From Alligator mississippiensis (lineage: Eukaryota > Chordata > Crocodylia > Alligatoridae), in NCBI RefSeq assembly GCF_030867095.1, contig NC_081824.1, forward strand, positions 138,103,433 to 138,167,432: a DNA stretch of 64,000 nucleotides, given 5' to 3'. A model generated the notes under the pieces. It was given only the letters and a program-made list of their open reading frames with translations. It had not been told where the DNA came from and did no database searches. Positions within the stretch are counted from its first letter, which is position 1; every line of letters starts with the position of its first letter. Made by a program: the position numbers and the translations under genes. Shown in pieces: positions 1 to 8,890 of the stretch.

Positions 1-59
1 TGGGGTATGCAAGTCTCTGGCTGTTGCTGTGCTTGTGTCCCCAGATCCTAAGTGGATGC

Positions 60-343
60 GGGGGGCCAATATAATTGTCGGAACCAACTCCAGTCTGTTC
101 CAGGTGCTAGCATGATATTGTCGGCAAAAGGCCAGGAAGCAGTACTTAAAAGCTTTGCCCATGCATGCCCTTTGTGTTGGACCATGTAAGTGGATTGAGA
201 CCTCGGCCGGCCCTGAAACTGATGTCAGGCTGGGAGCTTTGTATTATGCAGGCGAGACTCCTGAAAAGGTGCCTGCGTGAGGCAGCAAGTTTTTACTCAC
301 TGCCCCTAAGGGCATTGCCCGGACCCATCACAAGAAGCTGGCT
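60..343 (+). pseudogene. protease/pol N-terminal remnant of the gypsy element
   Basis: Bases about 70-110 translate to a stretch with the pattern I-V-G-T-N-S, which resembles the aspartic-protease-to-RT linker of vertebrate gypsy pol proteins. It is followed by frame breaks and a short open stretch (165-350). No DTG/DSG catalytic motif is visible, so the protease core is either upstream or lost. Assignment rests mainly on position in front of the RNase H region. Confidence 0.4.
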
Positions 344-946
344 GTGGTAGAGCCGCCTAAGAACTCTGGACCCTTAAGGCAGATGCTGGTTCCCAGTGGG
401 GTAGTCAATATTGGAGGGCAAGCTCCATCTTCAGTGACTGCATTGATAGTCAAACCCACAGGAAAAGACATGACATTAGAGTCATTTGGGCCGCGATGGG
501 CTGAAAATTGTCAGCGGGCATTCAGAGCCCTCATCTGGAGTTTGATGTGTGCCCCAGTATTAGTTTATGCAGACCTGCAACGGCCCTTTGTATTGCATAC
601 GGATGCCAGCCTTGAGGGGTTGGGGGCTGTGCTATACCAAGAGCACCAAGGAAAATTAAAACCCGTTGCTTTTGCCAGCCGAGGTTTAGTCGACAGTGAA
701 ACTTGGTACCTGACCCATAAGCTAAAGTTCCTTGCACTCAAGTGGGCGGTGACTGACAAATTCAAGGACTACCTGTATGGGACCCAGTTTGAAGTTTGGA
801 CTGATAACAAGCCACTGACCTATGTGCTAACAAGTGCCAAGCTGGATGCAACAGGGCACCGTTGGGTAGCAGCATTGGCCGATTACCATTTCAGCTTACA
901 CTATAGATCAGGGAGGAAAAACATAGATGCTGATGCTTTATCGTGA
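344..946 (+). pseudogene. gypsy pol: RT tail and RNase H domain (broken)
   Basis: The 200-codon open stretch contains the RT connection (W-A-E-N-C-Q-R-A-F and A-P-V-L) and then an RNase H domain. HTDAS supplies the first catalytic Asp, and GLGAVLYQ, the Ty3-type VAFASR, an E-x-W-Y-L-T-H-K-L-x-F-L-A-L-K-W block (usual form N-Y), WTDNKPL (a further catalytic Asp) and NIDADALS follow. In living elements this domain degrades the RNA strand of the RNA:DNA hybrid. The frame ends at TGA 944-946, directly after the conserved D-A-L-S, where family members normally have Arg. This fits a CGA to TGA change. RT motifs upstream such as the YxDD box are missing, which indicates an internal deletion and not only point decay. 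Confidence 0.85.
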
Positions 947-1312
947 CAACCGTGTAAGCAGGAGAGAGAAATAGCAACAGTGGATGAAGTGCAGAGCATC
1001 TGTGGTTTGGAGGAAAGAAGAACATCTGAGGCAGAGAGACTACCTGACTGTGCAGCAGAAGTGCTGGGCCTGCCACTGGACAGCGTCCCATGGGCCACGG
1101 TGGGTCATGTGACTCTAGATCAATCGCCGCTGCCACAACTCAGTGCCACGGGATGGCAGCGAGCTCAAGAAGCTGACCCTGAAAAAAGAAATTTTAGAAA
1201 AAAAGAAAAAAAGGGGACTTGTCAAAGGAATTCAAGCCTAAAACACTTGGTGGCCAACACCTCCTTCATGAATGGCCCCGACCTGAGGGTCGTAGAGGGA
1301 GTGCTGTATTGA
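947..1312 (+). pseudogene. gypsy pol: RNase H-integrase linker
   Basis: This stretch keeps the same frame as the flanking domains (open from 980 to 1312) and holds a charged, lysine-rich spacer of low conservation, as expected between RNase H and integrase. It ends in a TGA at 1310-1312, just before the integrase N-terminal part. Recognition is by frame and position only. Confidence 0.55.
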
Positions 1313-2209
1313 ATGGTAACTGCCCCGGATGGGGGCACTCGCAAGCAACTAGTGCGGCCCCAAGAATACCGGACACTGGCACTGAGAGCATTGCATGACG
1401 ACCTCGGGCACCTTGGGGTTGGGCGAACGCTGTCATTGGTTCGGGACCGATTTTATTGGCCTGGGATGGCCAGAGATATCCAAAAGAAATGTGAAACTTG
1501 TGCACGCTGCGTGCAGTGGAAGACTTTGCCGACTAGGCTGGCGTACCTGCACGCCATCAGCAGTTCAAAGCCCTTGGAGCTGGTGTGTATTGACTTCCTA
1601 ACTATTGAAACTGATCGCAAAAACATCAGCAATGTACTAGTAATCACAGATCACTTTACCAGGTATGCCCAGGCCTACCCCACCAGGGACCAAAGGGCCA
1701 CCACCGCTGTGGCAAAGGTTCTGTGGGAAAAGTACTTTGTGGTGTATGGCCTTCCGGAGCGGATCCGTTCTGATCAAGGTCGAGACTTCGAAAGTCACCT
1801 GTTAAGAGAAATTTTCTAGATGGCTGGCATCTGGAAATCACGGACCACTCCCTATCACCCTCAAGGGGACCCTCAGCCAGAGAGGTTTAACCGGACCCTA
1901 CTTAACATGTTGGGTACACTGAGGAACAAACAGAAGGATCGTTGAAGTCAACACCTAGCTTTTTTGGTGCACGCGTACAACGCTACCAGAAATGATGCCA
2001 CTGGAGCCAGCCCCTACTCACTCATGTTTGGAAGGGAACCTTGTCTACCAATAGATCTCTGCTTTGGGGTTGCCAAGGACCAGGGTGAGTCTGAATCATA
2101 TGGGCAGTATGCTCAAAAGCTGAGAGAGAGACTGCGGCGAGCGTACCGGCTGGCAATGGAGGCTGCCCATCGAAACACAGCCCGGCACAAGCAGAGGTAT
2201 GACCTTTGA
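1313..2209 (+). pseudogene. gypsy pol: integrase (HHCC and DDE core), interrupted
   Basis: The translation shows an HHCC-type zinc-binding N-terminus: His in H-D-D-L-G-H-L-G, then C-E-T-C-A-R-C. A catalytic core follows with VCIDFLTIE (first Asp), ITDHFTRYAQAYPTRDQ, and YGLPERIRSDQGRDF (second Asp). The glutamate region and the usual P-Y-H-P-Q-G motif follow at about 1840-1870. The later part (1964-2209) has YNATRNDATGASPYSLMFGREP, a typical gypsy integrase motif. In-frame stops fall at 1817-1819 (TAG), at about 1943 (TGA where the family usually has Trp) and at 2207-2209 (TGA, where Arg is expected). The enzyme would join element cDNA to host DNA; this copy cannot make it. Confidence 0.88.
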
Positions 2210-2953
2210 GTGCGTCCGCAAGACCTACAGGTTGGAGACAGGGTGCTGCTGAGGAACCTTGGGGTGGTAGGAAAACACAAAATTGCTGATAGGTGGCGGC
2301 CCTCTCCCTATATTATTGAAAGACAACTTGGGAATTTACCAGTCTACAAAATACACCCTGAAAGTGGAAGGGGCCCAGAAAAGACTGTGCATAGGAACTT
2401 GCTCCTTCTGGTAGGGGAGTTGGTGGGACCTCCATTGACAAGAGAAGGGGGTCGTGAGTCCCCATGGAAAAGTACCACACGGCAGCGGATCCATTGTGCA
2501 AAGCAGGAAGGGCGTGAGCTCGCTGGACACTGGCACGAGCCCAATAGTGAGTCTGAAGAGGACTATTCTGAAGGGTTAGACCTAGGTACTGGGGTCGCCT
2601 GGCGTCACGTGGAGCCTGAGGACCCCGTGGACCCCAGTGTGGGGCCCATCCCAGCGGGTTCCCCTCAGCCCAGGCAGAGTAGTAGCCCGGTTCAGAATAT
2701 GACAGGAGTCTCATCAAATCCTGCTGCAGGCAGCACCGGTGCGGAACAGGAGGGCGATATTAACTGGGACCAGGAGTTGGAGTCCCCACATCGCCCGGGT
2801 TGCAGTCCTGATGGCAGTGAAGAAGTTAGCTCCAAGGAGATAGTGCTCAATACACCCCGGCCCATTCGAATAAGGAAAGGAGTATCCCGGCTCACACATG
2901 ATGCTCCAGGAGTCAGCGGCAAGGTCTCCATCTCTTCACCGTGGAAGTACTAA
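2210..2953 (+). pseudogene. gypsy pol: integrase C-terminal domain and tail
   Basis: In the same frame as the integrase core, residues D-L-Q-V-G-D-R-V-L-L-R-N-L-G followed by K-I-A-D-R-W-R-P-S-P-Y-I-I-E form the SH3-like, GPY/F-type C-terminal region of gypsy integrases. About 190 further codons of Pro/Ser/Glu-rich tail follow, ending with P-R-P-I-R-I-R-K-G and a stop at 2951-2953. The stop sits about 50 bp before the polypurine tract, as expected for the end of pol. No chromodomain is recognised. Confidence 0.75.
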
Positions 2954-3004
2954 GGGACTGAGACTGCATCCAGCCCGGTTCGCTGGGACAGCAAACCTTG
3001 ACGC

Positions 3005-3013
3005 GGGGGAGGA
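3005..3013 (+). promoter_or_regulatory. polypurine tract priming plus-strand DNA
   Basis: A run of purines (GGGGGAGGA) sits directly before the TGTAGCAG that starts the LTR. In LTR retrotransposons the plus-strand primer is an RNase H-resistant purine tract at exactly this place, so it fixes the left border of the 3' LTR. Confidence 0.75.
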
Positions 3014-4118
3014 TGTAGCAGCCTTTAAAAAATGGACCCACCTGAACAGAATGGGAAGAGCTGCCTGGCAGAGACAGAGATTGTCCCAGCGGGGACACTG
3101 TAGGCTCTGAGGGCAAGTGAAGCTGTTTGGGAGCAGCCCTGCGCTGGAAGTGGGAGGGGTGACCTAACCCCAGCAAAGTTTTGAAAGAGAGCCCTTAGCA
3201 GAAGCCCGGAAAGGGCCCTGAGCTGGGATTGGCTGAGAGGCTTGGATAAAAGGGGAGCAGTTGTTCCTGCGGGGGGGAACAAGAGAGAGAGAGAGAGGGG
3301 GCTGAGGGACAGGCTGGAGACCGGATTGAGAGTCTCAGCGCAGTGGTCCCTCGGAGAGCCCCTGAGAGAGCCCTGCAGGAGCAGCAGCGGAGAAGCGGCA
3401 GGAGCAGGCAGGGACTGCTGGTGTGGAGAGTCCAAGTCTGGAGAGACCTGACTGCAGGTGGTGTGGCTGGGTGAGCACAGCAGAGCCGGGGCGGGGACTG
3501 CTGGAGGCTGCCCTAGTTTCCCTGGGGGGTGAGGGGCCCCAGGGGCAGGCAAAGCCCAGGGAGGGGCTGCAGTTGCTGGGGCTGTGAGGCTGTGTGGGGC
3601 AGGAGGGTTGCTATAGCCTGCAGCCCAGACACTGCTCCCAGCAGAGCCAGGGAAGGGGGGCAAAGACAGGGAAAGGCTGTCTTGCAGGAACTGCAGAGGA
3701 GCCGCTGCTTGCTGCCCAGAGACCCCAGGAGCACGGAGACGGACACCAGTGCCAGGGAGCGTCCACAGACCACGTGCAGGGACACAGACAGTCCCGCTCC
3801 CTGAGATACCCTGCTGGGGCAGAGCACACGGGATCCCCAGAACACTGTGTGCAAGTGAGAGACTGTGAATAAGTTCTTGAGGGTTTATTAGACAGTGTAT
3901 CCATGTGCTTATTTAAGGATTATTTATGTTGTAATTAATTAAATCTTGTAAATAGTTTGACAACTGTCTGCAAGGGTGCTTGATTGTAAGGGGAGGCTCT
4001 CTGCTCGGGGCCAGTGCAGCAGCTTCCCAGGGAGGCTGGGCAGGGCTACTGGCTGCCGGGTACCCCAGAATCCCATTATTCAGGTGAGGGCGCATGTAGT
4101 GTCGCGCCCAGGGTTACA
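3014..4118 (+). repeat. 3' LTR of the gypsy element
   Basis: The segment begins TGTAGCAG after the polypurine tract and ends GGGTTACA, giving the TG...CA termini of an LTR; length about 1.1 kb. A TATA-like box (GATAAAAGG) lies at 3245-3252 and an A/T-rich, polyadenylation-like stretch at about 3930-3945, giving plausible U3, R and U5 parts. A GA-rich tract lies at 3283-3300. The open frames that cross it (for example 3242-3451 and 3025-3663 on the other strand) are chance frames. The 5' LTR is outside the window, so identity between LTRs (age) and the target duplication cannot be judged. Confidence 0.75.
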
Positions 4119-6103
4119 GTAGGATTTAAAGTTAGCAGTTTAAGTGCTGTGTAAAACAAAGATGGTTTGATCGATTCAGGGTCTAGGTCAGAGGTAATGG
4201 CTGCAAGCTATTATCATATTCTGGATTCCCCACCACATTACGTAGTATTATGGCATTTTTCAATTTTTATGAATTAGAGTCTAACTTCTATAATGCCCAT
4301 ATATCTTCTTTCTCTTTACATGCATTACAGGATGTCTTGAACCACCAAAGTTTATAGTTTTATAATTCCTTACAGTATCATATATAGTATAATATAAGGT
4401 TTTTGGAGCTCTCTTTGAAAAGGTCATTTTGGCTTTGCATAGAAATTGTAATACACCCAATTCTTAAATCTTCATAAATTTTAAAATTGTTTTGTATTTG
4501 GCAGAGGGAGATAACTTTGATTAACTAGCTTTGAATCAGCAACTCCGCATTTATTTAAAAAATATGGTAACTGTAAAGAAGACAAAAATTGACTTGGAAG
4601 TAGGAATTATGAATCAAACCCCACAGGAAATGCAGAGAAAAATGTGTTCTCCTTCCCGGTTTTTGGCACAATTCTCTTGGATGCAAAACGTCTTGGAGAA
4701 ACTAACTCTGCACACTCCGTTAACTGTTCTACTTCCAGGTAAGTGTGTAGCAGGTGTGCTCTTATGAGGGTACAACCATTTGTTTGAATATGAATCTAGC
4801 TCTTGTTATGAAGCATCATCACAAAGAGCAGCATAGAGAGTCCACTCTTTCTGGTGAGTGATACTTAAGGATTTTTGGCTAAGGTGATTTTTGAAGGTGG
4901 GCAGGGGAGGGACGATAAGATGAAACTGTTGTTGTTACTATCTGTGCTTCTGCGTCCCATCCGAACATTAAAATCTATGCAAAGCTCGCATAGACTTCCC
5001 AGGAAGTTGGAGGAGGACCTGTTGGAACATTTCTTTTTGTAGTGCTCACTAATATTTTCTCTTGTCGCTAACCCTCAGTTGACCCGCAGCTGTCTTCTGA
5101 GCTTTGGGGGCCTGCTTCTATTGCGACTGAAGTCAGTGGTAGGTTTGCCAATGATTTCAAGGGGGGTATGATCCCAGTCCCTTGTGTCTTTTGCAGCATG
5201 TTGAGCAAAAAATATCTGTGAACTTTCAGCGGACTTTTGTCTCAGCAACAAAGATTCTGTACACGCTTGCCAAGATGGATTGGTTGCAGGTACCCAAATC
5301 CAGCTAAAGTGTCCTTGGCAGTTGACTTAATTAGAAAGGTAGGAGCAGGCCAAATTTTTGCTTTCAAGAAGCAAGTTTCTTTTGAAAAGGTTTTTAATAT
5401 TGGATGGATGGAAAGGAAGGCCTTTCACTGCAACTTTTTAACATTTGACTGTACTTGCTTGTGTTTGCTCTTTGATGGCATTGTCTTTTTATTTTCAGGG
5501 ACCTGGTAAGTGCTTTCCCACTCATCAGCTGCCTTCCAGCATTTGTTGCTGTTTACCCTCAACAGCTTGTGTGAAGTGCTGCCAGTACAAGAGCTGTAGC
5601 ACTAATGAGTGAGATTCCCAGCTTGCTGTGGGAGAGAAGAAATCTGCATTAAAGACATATGCTTAAAATGATTCCTAAAAAATATGCCTGGTCTGTATAA
5701 TCATTCAGCTGTAAGATTTGTTCTTTAAAAAGAGGTTTACATAGTGGAGCAATCTTGAAATGAAAAGGTAGTGCTCTTTCTCTGCTAGTGTTTTTAGTGT
5801 TCTTTCTATTATTGTTTCAAATATAGGTGTCTATGGCGAAGAGTCTGTGCTTACAATAACTTACTCTTGTGAACTGGCTTCTTTGAACCCAACCAAAAGG
5901 TTTGTGAGGATCAGGAATTCTTGCTTAGGTGAGGGCTTGCAGGACAGTGGGGGTAATCCTGTGTTCATGCTAATTGCCACTGAGCATCACTTTGGTGAAT
6001 GACTGGGAGGGTATAACAGTAGACGGATCACTGTAGATATATTCAGTTCAGTGCTGTCCCTCTAAAAAGATTTGTTCCAGCCACTGTTACATACGGGATA
6101 CTG
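4119..6103. other. no gene recognised; A/T-rich unique-looking DNA
   Basis: Short open frames at 4531-4767 and 5237-5509 show no domain, no close start context and no conserved motif. I see no transposon termini here. Nothing further can be supported. Confidence 0.6.
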
Positions 6104-6111
6104 GTCTAGAG

Positions 6112-6578
6112 TAGGGGTGTCAAACAGAGCCTGTGGGCTGAATCCAGCTTGTGGAACAATTCCAGTTGGCCCACCAGCAGTCTGGCAGGCTAGTGGGGCA
6201 TGGCCTGCCACAGAATTCAGGGTTTCTGGATCCCAGTGGATATGGCCATTGGTAGCAGGGAGGCAAGCACAGGCTGTGCAAATACAGCCCTTGCTTGCCC
6301 AGCTGCTGCCCGATCCTTGACTCATGTTGCTGCCCACCTCCTGGACTTGCACTGCCGCCTGATCCCAACCTGCTCTGCCCACCCCTGGACCTGCTGCCAT
6401 GCAATGCCTGACCCGTGCTGTGGCCTGCCCCTAGACATGCTGCTGCCTGATCCTCAACCCATACCACTGGCCTGGAAAGAAGTCCACCACAGCTACTGTT
6501 GGCTCCAGGGATCTGGCCTGTGAGGAACCTCGGTGATATGGGTCCAGGCCAGGTTCCAGGGTGAGTTTGACACCCCTG
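6112..6578. mobile_element. non-autonomous hAT-type DNA transposon, 467 bp
   Basis: The left end (AGGGGTGTCAAAC) and the right end (GTTTGACACCCCTG) are inverted repeats. The flanks GTCTAGAG (6104-6111) and CACTAGAG (6579-6586) match at 6 of 8 positions, the length of a hAT target duplication. The interior is GC-rich, with no transposase. The open frames inside (6072-6620) are chance frames in GC-rich DNA. Confidence 0.75.
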
Positions 6579-6639
6579 CACTAGAGGGACCATTGTTTTG
6601 ACCCAGTATGGCACTTCCATGTTCTTATGTTAGTCAGGC

Positions 6640-7975
6640 AACCAGCAATCCTCTGTATCATGGTGTGCATGTAAGAGGTCTAGTCAGGTGCCTGATGAAT
6701 CTGTTGTGGCTGACGAGCCCAATTCAGGCATGATGCTGCTCATTACAAGTTTCACAGATCCATGTGTTGTCTGAGTTGGAGTCCAAGTCCACACTATGGT
6801 GTTTTCTTTTTTCTTGCTTTGCTTCTATCCTCTGGATCAAAGCCACTTCATGTTGAGCTGCATGCAGTGCCAGATGTTCCCTTTAGACCGGATTGAATTC
6901 TGCACGCTCCTCCCAGCTTTCTACATTGATGCTGAATGAAATTTCTAAAGTTTCTAATCTCAAATCTTCTAAAGTGGGCTCATTGTCCATTATAACTTCA
7001 AACTGTAGTAATACTTTGAGCTCTTTGTGTTTGACTTCAGTCTTATTGGAGTATAAAATTCCATAGTGTTCAAGCCAATGCTCAAGTTGATTTTGTTTAT
7101 CTGTAATGACATCTCTGTTTAAGTCTTTCGGTGGAGCTGTTTTCTTCTTGACTGGACCAATTGCTCATTTGATGCCTTTATACGTTCCATGGCTATTACG
7201 TGTCAGCTGCTTTCTGAATATTGGCACAGTGTCAGCCAAAAATCTTGGGCGCACCTCTTAGCCTCCCTCTGCATTTCTCTTCAAGCCTTTCTCAGATTTT
7301 CCAGGGTTATAGTGTTGGGAGATTTCTTATAGTTGGTTAGCGCTGTCCCTTTGAACTCAGCCAGTGGAGCAGTCTGAAACCATTTTCCTTGCATTTTTTG
7401 TCAAACACTGTTATACCAGCTTTGTACATGTTAGTTTTTAGCTTTCCCAACCCTTGGTGCCTGAGCTGTTAAGTAAACTTGGTTTTACAACTTCTTCATT
7501 GAATAGTCTACATTTTTCTGTCTTCAGTTTGACTGATGTCTATCTGAGGATGATTGGTAGCTTGGTAAAGGTAGATCTTTTTGACATTGAGTCTTACTTT
7601 GCAGCAGACTAAGGCATGGTCAGTGCCACAGTCATAATTGTGATAAGACCTTGTATGCAGGATTTCTTTCAGGTGGTTATGCCTGGTCAGTACTAGATCT
7701 AATTGGTGCCAGTGCCCTGATCTTGGATGTTTCCATGACATGTGTTTTTTGTGATTTTCCCAGCAAAGTAGGTGTTGGTAATGCATAGCACTTTGTGCAA
7801 GTTAAAATCTAGCAGTCGCTGGCCATTTTAATTCATATTACCAATTCCATCTTTGCCCAGAATACCAGGCCAATTCTTGAAACTACATCCAACTCTTGCA
7901 TTGAAGTCACCAAGTATTCTAACATCTCATTTCTGTGAGTTACTCAATCTCTTCAAGTTGTTGGTAGAAAATGTG
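6640..7975 (-). mobile_element. LINE (CFDP2-like endonuclease group), 3' portion, RT core deleted
   Basis: Read on the - strand, the segment gives the second half of an apurinic-type endonuclease ([10 protein letters not shown], then H-P-R-S-x-H-W-H, then D-C-G-T-D-H-A-L-V). It continues with the endonuclease-RT linker (ending P-T-L-E-D-L) and then jumps directly to the C-terminal part (S-W-E-E-R-A, and a C-x-x-C zinc-finger-like W-I-C-E-T-C). The whole palm and fingers of the RT are missing between about 6950 and 6930. This endonuclease type is often labelled craniofacial development protein 2-like in vertebrate annotations because a LINE endonuclease was captured in that gene. The exact LINE clade is not certain. 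Confidence 0.72.
7508..7975 (-). pseudogene. LINE endonuclease, C-terminal half (broken)
   Basis: The - strand translation contains L-G-D-F-N-A-R-V-G (the catalytic G-D-F-N motif), W-K-H-P-R-S-G-H-W-H-Q-L-D-L-V-L, and C-G-T-D-H-A-L-V (the catalytic S/T-D-H motif). These are the last three signature blocks of AP-like endonucleases of non-LTR retrotransposons. Stops break the frame (at about 7830 and upstream of 7786). The first half of the enzyme is not upstream in the same orientation; it lies inverted at 8510-8890. Confidence 0.78.
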
Positions 7976-8019
7976 AGTGTATCTGTGTATGTGAGTGTGT
8001 AACTGCCAAAGATCCAGTT

Positions 8020-8046
8020 GGTGTGTGTGTGTGTGTGTGTGTGTGT
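8020..8046. repeat. (GT)n microsatellite
   Basis: About 13 GT units, at the junction zone between the two oppositely oriented parts of the LINE copy. Confidence 0.95.
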
Positions 8047-8054
8047 AACTGATC

Positions 8055-8890
8055 CTGGCTATGACTGTAACTGGCATCTGACTAGGGCTTGGTGGCAACG
8101 CAATGAGGCTACTCGTGATGGGGTAGTTCCTATAAAATACCCCAACATTAAAACCTCCAGAGTAAGGTGAGTATAGGGTGCCTCAAAACCCGAGCCCTCA
8201 CTGCCTTGTGGGTATTTCTTGGTTGGAAAGGCTAAGGGACATCACCCTGATAGAAACATTCCCTCGCTGAGGCATTAGGCAGTCAGCAACAGCTTTAATT
8301 CGTTACTCCCTGGCAGAAACTACAATCACTGAGGCACTGAACATCTGGACTCATTCTCAATGGCCTCAAAGGGAGGCGGGAGTGGTAGGCCTTGAGCAGT
8401 CTTCACTCCTCCATACTCTTGCCTAGGCATACACACTGAAAGTCTCTGTATGATCCATACTAGTCAAAATGATAAAGCATTTCACATGCTGAAATGTTTG
8501 GACTCTGACCCCTGGGTTCAATTTGGACTCTGATTTACGGAAAACAGCACTTCTAAATTACAAATTGGTTAGACTCAGAATTGATGTTGCTGCATTATCA
8601 GAAACTGGGCTCTAAGATACCTCTTTTATCCAAGAGAATGATTACACCATATTCTGGAACAGAAAGCCAATAGGAGAAAGGAGAGCAGGGAGTAGGCATT
8701 GCTATTAGAAACAGCTTACTATCTTTCTGTGAAAGCTCCCTTGCTTTATCTATTCGACTTACAAGACTTAGAGCGCATACACAGAATGGCTTCATCACAT
8801 TGTTTAGTATGTACCTACCCTTCAAGTTAGTGACCAAGACAAGAATGTTTTCTACCAATAACTTGAAGAAAAGATTGAGAAAACACACTT
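8055..8890 (+). mobile_element. inverted 5' portion of the same LINE (5' UTR-like and endonuclease N-half)
   Basis: On the + strand, from about 8560, the translation shows L-R-I-D-V-A-A-L-S-E-T-G-L. This is the first catalytic block (the Glu motif) of the same endonuclease type. It is followed by a degraded Y-T-I-F-W-N-R-K-P and V-F-Y-Q...L-E-E-K-I-E-K. Several stops break it. The end of this segment (8846-8880) and the start of the - strand segment (7940-7975) carry the same short piece of the element (TTTTCTACCAA and neighbours) in opposite orientation. This is as expected if the 5' part was inverted on insertion. The upstream 8055-8500 would then be 5' UTR or early ORF; that part is inference. 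Confidence 0.6.

Larger units (their letters stand above)
1..3013 (+). mobile_element. Ty3/gypsy-type LTR retrotransposon, internal region, 5' part outside window
   Basis: The region reads in order as a protease-like remnant, RNase H, zinc-binding integrase N-terminus, integrase core, integrase C-terminus and a tail, followed by a polypurine tract and an LTR. This is the pol order of Ty3/gypsy elements (RT-RNase H before integrase). No gag and no 5' LTR lie in the window, so the element starts upstream. The pol frame is one frame throughout (frame 2 from about base 344 to 2953), broken only by in-frame stops, so the copy is dead. Most of the reverse transcriptase domain is absent: text resembling the protease/linker is followed within about 150 bp by the RNase H region. 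No envelope gene is seen. The class is secure; the family name is not. Confidence 0.9.

Noticed and set aside
3025..3904. Open frames inside the LTR
   Set aside because: LTRs of this class are non-coding; the frames on both strands are GC-driven.
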